28,308 nucleotides of DNA, taken from Chromera velia (Eukaryota > Sar > Chromeraceae). Location: positions 28,214 to 56,521 of the forward strand of contig JAHBMJ010000115.1 in the NCBI GenBank assembly GCA_018398765.1, written 5' to 3'. The notes below the pieces were generated by a model. It made no database searches and was not told the origin of the DNA. It worked only from the letters and a program-made list of their open reading frames with translations. Both the position numbers and the translations under genes were made by a program. This document shows, piece by piece, positions 25,943 through 28,308 of this stretch; the stretch's first letter is position 1; each line of letters begins with the position of its first letter.

Positions 25943-28011
25943 TTGGGTCCTTCCTTTCTTCGATTCCCTTCCCCCAGCCGTTCGATCTCTGCCTGCAAAC
26001 GTACAAGCAACAAACACAAAACATGAAACACCAGACAAGAAGAGAGAGGGAGAGAGAAGAGAAGCAGCCAGGAGTGACAACTTTATTTGGCCCTGGCATA
26101 TACCTCAAATTGATCAGATTCCGATCCGACCATGATGAAGTAGAATGCACATTATGCATGCCCCCTTGATCGAAGCAGAGGAGGAACGACATCCCCACTT
26201 ACCGGCAGCTGCAAACGACTTCCGAAGCCTCATACCCCCAGAGCTGCATAGAGAAGGTCCACAAGGGCCACCGCTCCCTGCACCTGATTTCCTTCCCTCA
26301 CTCACCCTGCACGACCGAAAGCACGCAAAGAAGAAGCGACATAAACACGCGCACAAAGAGAAGAGAACAACCGCAGTGAAATCCCCCCACCCTACCCCTT
26401 TCTTCAATGTTCTTCGGATTCGGAACGACTGACAACCCCTCCCCCTGCACCTAGGACTGCTGTCAGAGCACATCAGGCAAAAAGCGTGACACTGCAACCA
26501 GGCTTGTGGGAAAAGAAAGCCCAGGTGCAGAAAAGCAGGACAGGGTGGGGAGACATGACATTGTGTCAGTTGCAAGGAGTATCCTCAATCTGAACCTCTT
26601 CTCTGCTTTCTCAGCATGCCAATGCAAGACTGGATGCGAGATAGTGAGCGAGAGGCAGAGAGCTTCTTGCGCCCGAGTCACTCCAGAGCGAGGCGCGACC
26701 GAGCCAGGTGACTCGCCGCATCAATCCCCTCGCGACCGCCAGGGCCTTCTATGGACCAGTGAGCCTCGAGTCTCACGTGGGACCTTCAGCACCCTGTCAC
26801 GTGCTTGCCACGGGGGGGGGGGGGCTGAAAGGGGGGGCTGCATGCTCTCTCTCATTCCCTGGCTGACCTCACCCAGAAGAGAAAGAAGTTGTCCAAAAAA
26901 AAGACCAATCAACCCCCCTCATCGACTCTCCGGGCAGGCAGGCAGGCAACTCTCGGCAGACAGGCGGGTAGACAAGAGAGGTTGTGAGGACAACACCAAA
27001 TTGAATCCCGCTGCAGGAACGGGAAGGGGAAAAGGAAGGAAAGGGCACCGTCAAATGAGCTCTTCCCGTTCCCATTCTTTCACGTAGACTTCTTGATGTA
27101 CGCCGATAAAGGAAGCGAGCACGTGAACAAGGGAGAAGGTGGAAGAGACGAAGAAACATGAAGGAGGAGACTCACCTAAGGCATCAGACAGTCAAAGCGA
27201 CCACAACTAGACAGAAAATGACGCCGCCAAGAACCTGCAGGAACACTCAGAAGAGAAAGCAGAGAAGTTGAGAGTAAAAACCAAGAAAAGAAGAAGACTA
27301 ACATGAAAAAAAGAAAAGAGAAGAGAAATATACATAAACGAGGTATGAACGCACCCAGCTGACAGTCCTTTTGGCATAATAGTTCACCACAGCGTGCAAG
27401 AAAGCGGAATACGGTTCCGTCTACGGTCCTGCGTAATAGTGAACGAAGGAAGGCACCTGTCAGTCCTCCAGCCCCCTGAACGGCGTGTCATTTGAGAGAA
27501 ACAGCGAAGCGAAAGACTCGGAAAAACCTTCAAGGGCACTGGACAAGCATCAATGGACTATAGGCTGGGAGATCTAGCTCTCGCGGACATTGAATGGGCT
27601 TTCTCTACCATATGGAGACTCGCTGTAGACGGTCCAGGTTTTTGTTTTCTCTTGTGCCTCCATCCTCCATGCATGCAGAGATTCCTGCTGTACTTGACCA
27701 ATCCTTTGGTGTGTGTTCTCTTGGTCTGGCTGGCACTTGAGATATTTACTCACATATGTACTCACCTTTGTGCGTGTGTTCACTGAAATACGATAAGTGA
27801 GGGCTGTATTGAAATACTGCTGCATGGATGCCCAAAGCCCGAAAAGGCGCTCCGAAAGCACGTGAAGACGTTAGAGATGTAGAGGCAGATATACCGCATA
27901 CCCTGGACATTAATTTGTGTGCATTTTTATAAAAAATAAATTATAGATGCATTCAACTTTAAAGAAATCTAGTCCTGAAGAAAATTTACTTTTCAAATCA
28001 TTTACTGTCAT
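25943..28011. other. intergenic or poorly resolved region
   Basis: No frame here can be named. There are isolated exon-like pieces. On the plus strand, 26615-26707 has a CTTTCTCAG acceptor, an ATG at 26616 reading MPMQDWMRDSEREAESFLRP, and a GTGACT donor. On the minus strand, 26217-26314 has a GTCGTGCAG acceptor and a GTAAGT donor around a Gly/Ser-rich reading. Several minus pieces at 27184-27560 are discussed under findings. A TGCATGC word is at 26155-26161, a 13-G run at 26812-26824, and AT-rich DNA at 27915-28015. Confidence 0.4.
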
Positions 28012-28308
28012 TTAACATTGACATGAAACTTTTCTTTCCTTGCAATTTGTGACACAAAGTCTGATTTCTCTGTTCTCTCCCTGGGTGCACCGCTCATCTC
28101 CAAAGCAAGGGGGGTGTGCGGGGTTTGCACGACAGATTTCACACTGCGTGACAGGGCGATGAGCCGGCCTGGAAGGTTCAGTCTCAGCGGAAGGAAGCAT
28201 TCTGTTGCATCTCCGGACTCCCCCGCAGACTCTAAGGGGGCCTTCGCATTTAAAACACAAGGCTTTTACGTGCAACCATAAGAGTTTCAGCTCTCCCATC
28301 CACACACC
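28012..28308 (-). CDS. Cys-rich coding segment with two CxxC-x6/8-C-x5-C repeats, partial at the right edge
   Basis: I do not recognise the family. The minus-strand frame enters from beyond the right edge (an in-frame ATG is at 28299) and runs to TAA at 28014-28012. A donor GTCAAT at 28022 could end the exon earlier. The roughly 97 residues hold 12 Cys in a regular layout: CFKC-x6-C-x5-C, then after 21 residues CEIC-x8-C-x5-C, then CVTNC. The pattern suggests repeated zinc-binding or disulphide modules; the second repeat has Asp two residues after its third Cys, loosely like B-box fingers. This is inference, since no His ligands follow. Confidence 0.35.
   Translation of the reverse strand, partial: GVWMGELKLLWLHVKALCFKCEGPLRVCGGVRRCNRMLPSAETEPSRPAHRPVTQCEICRANPAHPPCFGDERCTQGENREIRLCVTNCKERKVSCQC

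Noticed and set aside
27574-27861. A 95-codon minus-strand frame ending in ESPYGRESPFNVRES
   Set aside because: It has no recognisable domain, no good start codon and no consistent splice partner, so it is left out as a gene call.
1-28308. CRISPR arrays, prokaryotic operons, rRNA, riboswitches, defence islands
   Set aside because: None was seen. The repeats are microsatellites or short duplications, and the genes are intron-rich and eukaryotic.

Overview
The window looks like nuclear DNA of a plastid-bearing, intron-rich alveolate alga. A chromerid such as Chromera velia is my best guess, from these signs: (i) a plastid-pathway gene at the left edge that begins with a signal-peptide-plus-transit-peptide leader (a Phe sits just after the predicted signal cleavage site), the kind used to enter complex plastids; (ii) many spliceosomal introns with long pyrimidine tracts and TGCAG acceptors; (iii) clusters of TGCATGCA, the best-known ApiAP2 binding word of the apicomplexan/chromerid lineage; (iv) long simple repeats and low-complexity protein inserts. 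There is no bacterial-style gene packing. The species call is inference.

Layout. Positions 30-518 (minus) hold the first coding exon of a VTE6/DUF92-type phytyl-phosphate kinase gene that continues past the left edge. Positions 519-1216 are a roughly 700 bp divergent intergenic region carrying two copies of a (TGCA)n-TGAATTGC-(GC)n module. Positions 1217-23872 (plus) are one very large gene. I reconstructed it as about 27 exons and about 4,900 codons by matching reading frames and splice phases across every junction. Its N-terminus and C-terminal quarter resemble spastizin (ZFYVE26/SPG15), the spatacsin and AP-5 partner. It is about twice the length of the human protein, is swollen by disordered Gly/Ser/Glu/Arg/Gln/His-rich inserts, and shows no FYVE finger.

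From 23873 to the right edge there is no gene I can name. There is an AT-rich segment bounded by imperfect inverted repeats (24151-24667), a CA-type microsatellite (25006-25664), a short basic open frame (about 25700-25942), and at the right edge a minus-strand Cys-rich coding segment (28012-28308) with two repeats of a CxxC-x6/8-C-x5-C pattern.

The two recognised genes do different jobs: tocopherol/phytol recycling in the plastid, and late-endosome/lysosome maintenance. They are arranged head to head and may share the TGCATGCA-rich control region. Splice junctions were found by eye. Two places in exons 2-4 (4600-5500) do not resolve cleanly: an apparent frameshift, and an in-frame TAG that may be the end of a 51-nt intron. 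No previously undescribed defence or mobile system is evident. The most unusual features are the giant FYVE-less spastizin, the high share of GTC (C at +3) splice donors, and the Cys-repeat segment at the right edge.
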